NCBI GenBank assembly: GCA_947372535.1
Contig: CANBUA010000265.1
Span: 1-6,497 of the forward strand
Source of the DNA: Burkholderiales bacterium
GTDB lineage: Bacteria; Pseudomonadota; Gammaproteobacteria; Burkholderiales; Burkholderiaceae
Reading direction: 5' to 3'
Length of the DNA stretch: 6,497 nucleotides
In this document: piece after piece, positions 5,383 to 6,497 of the stretch
Layout of the letters: each line of letters starts with the position of its first letter
Position numbering within the stretch: the stretch's first letter is position 1
Program-made: the position numbers and the translations under genes
The notes under the pieces: model-generated
Database searches by the model: none
Told to the model about the DNA's origin: nothing
The model's input: only the letters and a program-made list of their open reading frames with translations

Positions 5383-6497
5383 ATGTGCGGCATCGTTGGT
5401 GTGATTTCCAAGACGCCTGTTAACCAGCTGATCTATGACGCGCTGTTGCTGTTGCAGCACCGTGGCCAGGACGCGGCTGGCATCGTGACGGCAGGGCCTG
5501 ATGCCCACGGGCGCAAGTTCTTCATGCACAAGGCCCGTGGCATGGTCAAGGACGTGTTCCGCACCCGCAACATGCGTTCGCTGATGGGCCCCGTTGGACT
5601 GGGCCAGGTGCGCTACCCGACCGCCGGCAATGCCTTCAACGAAGAAGAGGCCCAGCCCTTCTACGTGAACGCGCCTTTTGGCCTGGTGCTGGTCCACAAC
5701 GGCAACCTGACCAACGCGCATGACCTGCGCGGCGACCTGTTCGACATCGACCGACGCCACCTCAACACGGACAGCGACACCGAAGTCCTCATCAATGTTT
5801 TGGCCCACGAGCTGGAGTTGGCCGGGCGGGAGCTGCCGCTGACCCCTGATGCTGTCTTCAAGGCCGTGGCCGCTGTGCACAAGCGCATCAAGGGCTCTTA
5901 TGCCGTGATCTGCTTGATTGCCGGTTATGGCATGGTCGCCTTCCGCGACCCTTTTGGCATCCGCCCGCTTTGCTATGGCGAGGTCGACATCCCGGAAGGC
6001 CGCGAGGTCATGGTGGCCAGTGAATCGGTCGCCCTGGAAGGCACGGGCCACCGCTTCGTGCGTGACGTGCAGCCCGGCGAGGCCCTGTTTGTGGACCTGG
6101 ACGGTGTCGTCCATGCCAAGCAGTGCGCCGACCATCCCATGCTGCACCCCTGCATGTTCGAGTACGTCTACCTGGCCCGCCCTGACTCGGTCATGGACGG
6201 CGTCTCGGTTTACCAGGCCCGCCTGGAAATGGGCGAGACCCTGGCCCAGCGCGTGATCTCGACCATGCCGCCTTCGGACATCGACGTGGTCATCCCCATC
6301 CCCGAATCCAGCCGCCCCTCGGCGATGCAACTGGCGCAAAAACTGGGCAAGCCTTACCGAGAGGGTTTCGTCAAGAACCGCTACGTGGGCCGCACCTTCA
6401 TCATGCCGGGCCAGAGTGCGCGCAAGAAGTCCGTGCGCCAGAAGCTCAATGCCATTGGCCTGGAATTCAAGGGCCGCAACGTGTTGCTGGTCGATGA
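5383..6497 (+). CDS. purF: Amidophosphoribosyltransferase, 5' part (3' end outside window)
   Basis: PurF transfers the amide nitrogen of glutamine to PRPP, giving 5-phosphoribosylamine, the first committed step of purine synthesis; it is inhibited by purine nucleotides. Codons 1-371 are present, open to the window edge. The N-terminal glutamine amidotransferase (Ntn) domain starts directly at MCGIVG, so Cys2 becomes the N-terminal nucleophile after Met removal and there is no propeptide, unlike the Bacillus type. Other active-site parts are HRGQDAAG (from 26), VRYPTAG (76-82, Arg77), HNGNL (105-109) and NTDSDTE (128-134, Asp132). FRDPFGIRPL (187-196), ASES (212-215) and EYVYLARPDS (260-269) are typical. 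The phosphoribosyltransferase domain follows (VIPIPESSRPSA) and the window ends at VLLVD, at the start of the PRPP-binding loop, leaving roughly a quarter of the protein outside. The start is fixed by the strong ribosome binding site and the catalytic cysteine. Confidence 0.97.
   Translation, partial: MCGIVGVISKTPVNQLIYDALLLLQHRGQDAAGIVTAGPDAHGRKFFMHKARGMVKDVFRTRNMRSLMGPVGLGQVRYPTAGNAFNEEEAQPFYVNAPFGLVLVHNGNLTNAHDLRGDLFDIDRRHLNTDSDTEVLINVLAHELELAGRELPLTPDAVFKAVAAVHKRIKGSYAVICLIAGYGMVAFRDPFGIRPLCYGEVDIPEGREVMVASESVALEGTGHRFVRDVQPGEALFVDLDGVVHAKQCADHPMLHPCMFEYVYLARPDSVMDGVSVYQARLEMGETLAQRVISTMPPSDIDVVIPIPESSRPSAMQLAQKLGKPYREGFVKNRYVGRTFIMPGQSARKKSVRQKLNAIGLEFKGRNVLLVD

Noticed and set aside
4867..6339. 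490-residue open frame on the - strand opposite cvpA and purF
   Set aside because: It is antisense to two well-supported genes, is rich in His/Arg/Gln/Gly as expected from reading GC-rich codons backwards, and shows no recognisable domain.

Overview
The window is a gene-dense, G+C-rich stretch in which every recognisable gene lies on the + strand. The protein sequences (TrpB tail with a VADLSG-type C-terminal extension, an AccD beginning [12 protein letters not shown], a beta-proteobacterial type PurF) and the gene order point to a beta-proteobacterium, most likely order Burkholderiales (Comamonadaceae or a relative). This placement rests on remembered family sequences and gene order, not on a search.

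Layout from left to right: the 3' part of trpB (1-491), trpA (488-1309), accD (1311-2183), a 113-base gap with hairpins (2184-2296), folC (2297-3709), a DedD-like SPOR-domain membrane protein (3722-4807), cvpA (4804-5355, GTG start) and the 5' three quarters of purF (5383 to the window end). Spacings are operon-like: trpB/trpA and dedD/cvpA overlap by 4 bases, trpA and accD are separated by 1 base, folC and dedD by 12, cvpA and purF by 27. The only gap over 100 bases is accD-folC, so it is the most likely place for a transcriptional break or a new promoter.

How the genes fit together: TrpA and TrpB form tryptophan synthase. AccD is half of the carboxyltransferase of acetyl-CoA carboxylase (fatty acid synthesis). 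FolC makes dihydrofolate and folate polyglutamates, which supply one-carbon units to purine synthesis. PurF commits PRPP to purine synthesis. DedD and CvpA are inner-membrane, envelope-linked proteins. The order accD-folC-dedD-cvpA-purF is also that of E. coli; here the end of a trp gene cluster is joined to its front.

This is core metabolism. I see no mobile element, CRISPR array, tRNA, rRNA or defence island, and no evidence of an undescribed system. The items worth a second look are small and lie at gene junctions: an inverted repeat that buries the accD ribosome binding site, a structured folC leader with a short ORF and no Shine-Dalgarno, a leaky-context stop that separates in-frame folC and dedD, and a terminator-like hairpin at the cvpA stop.
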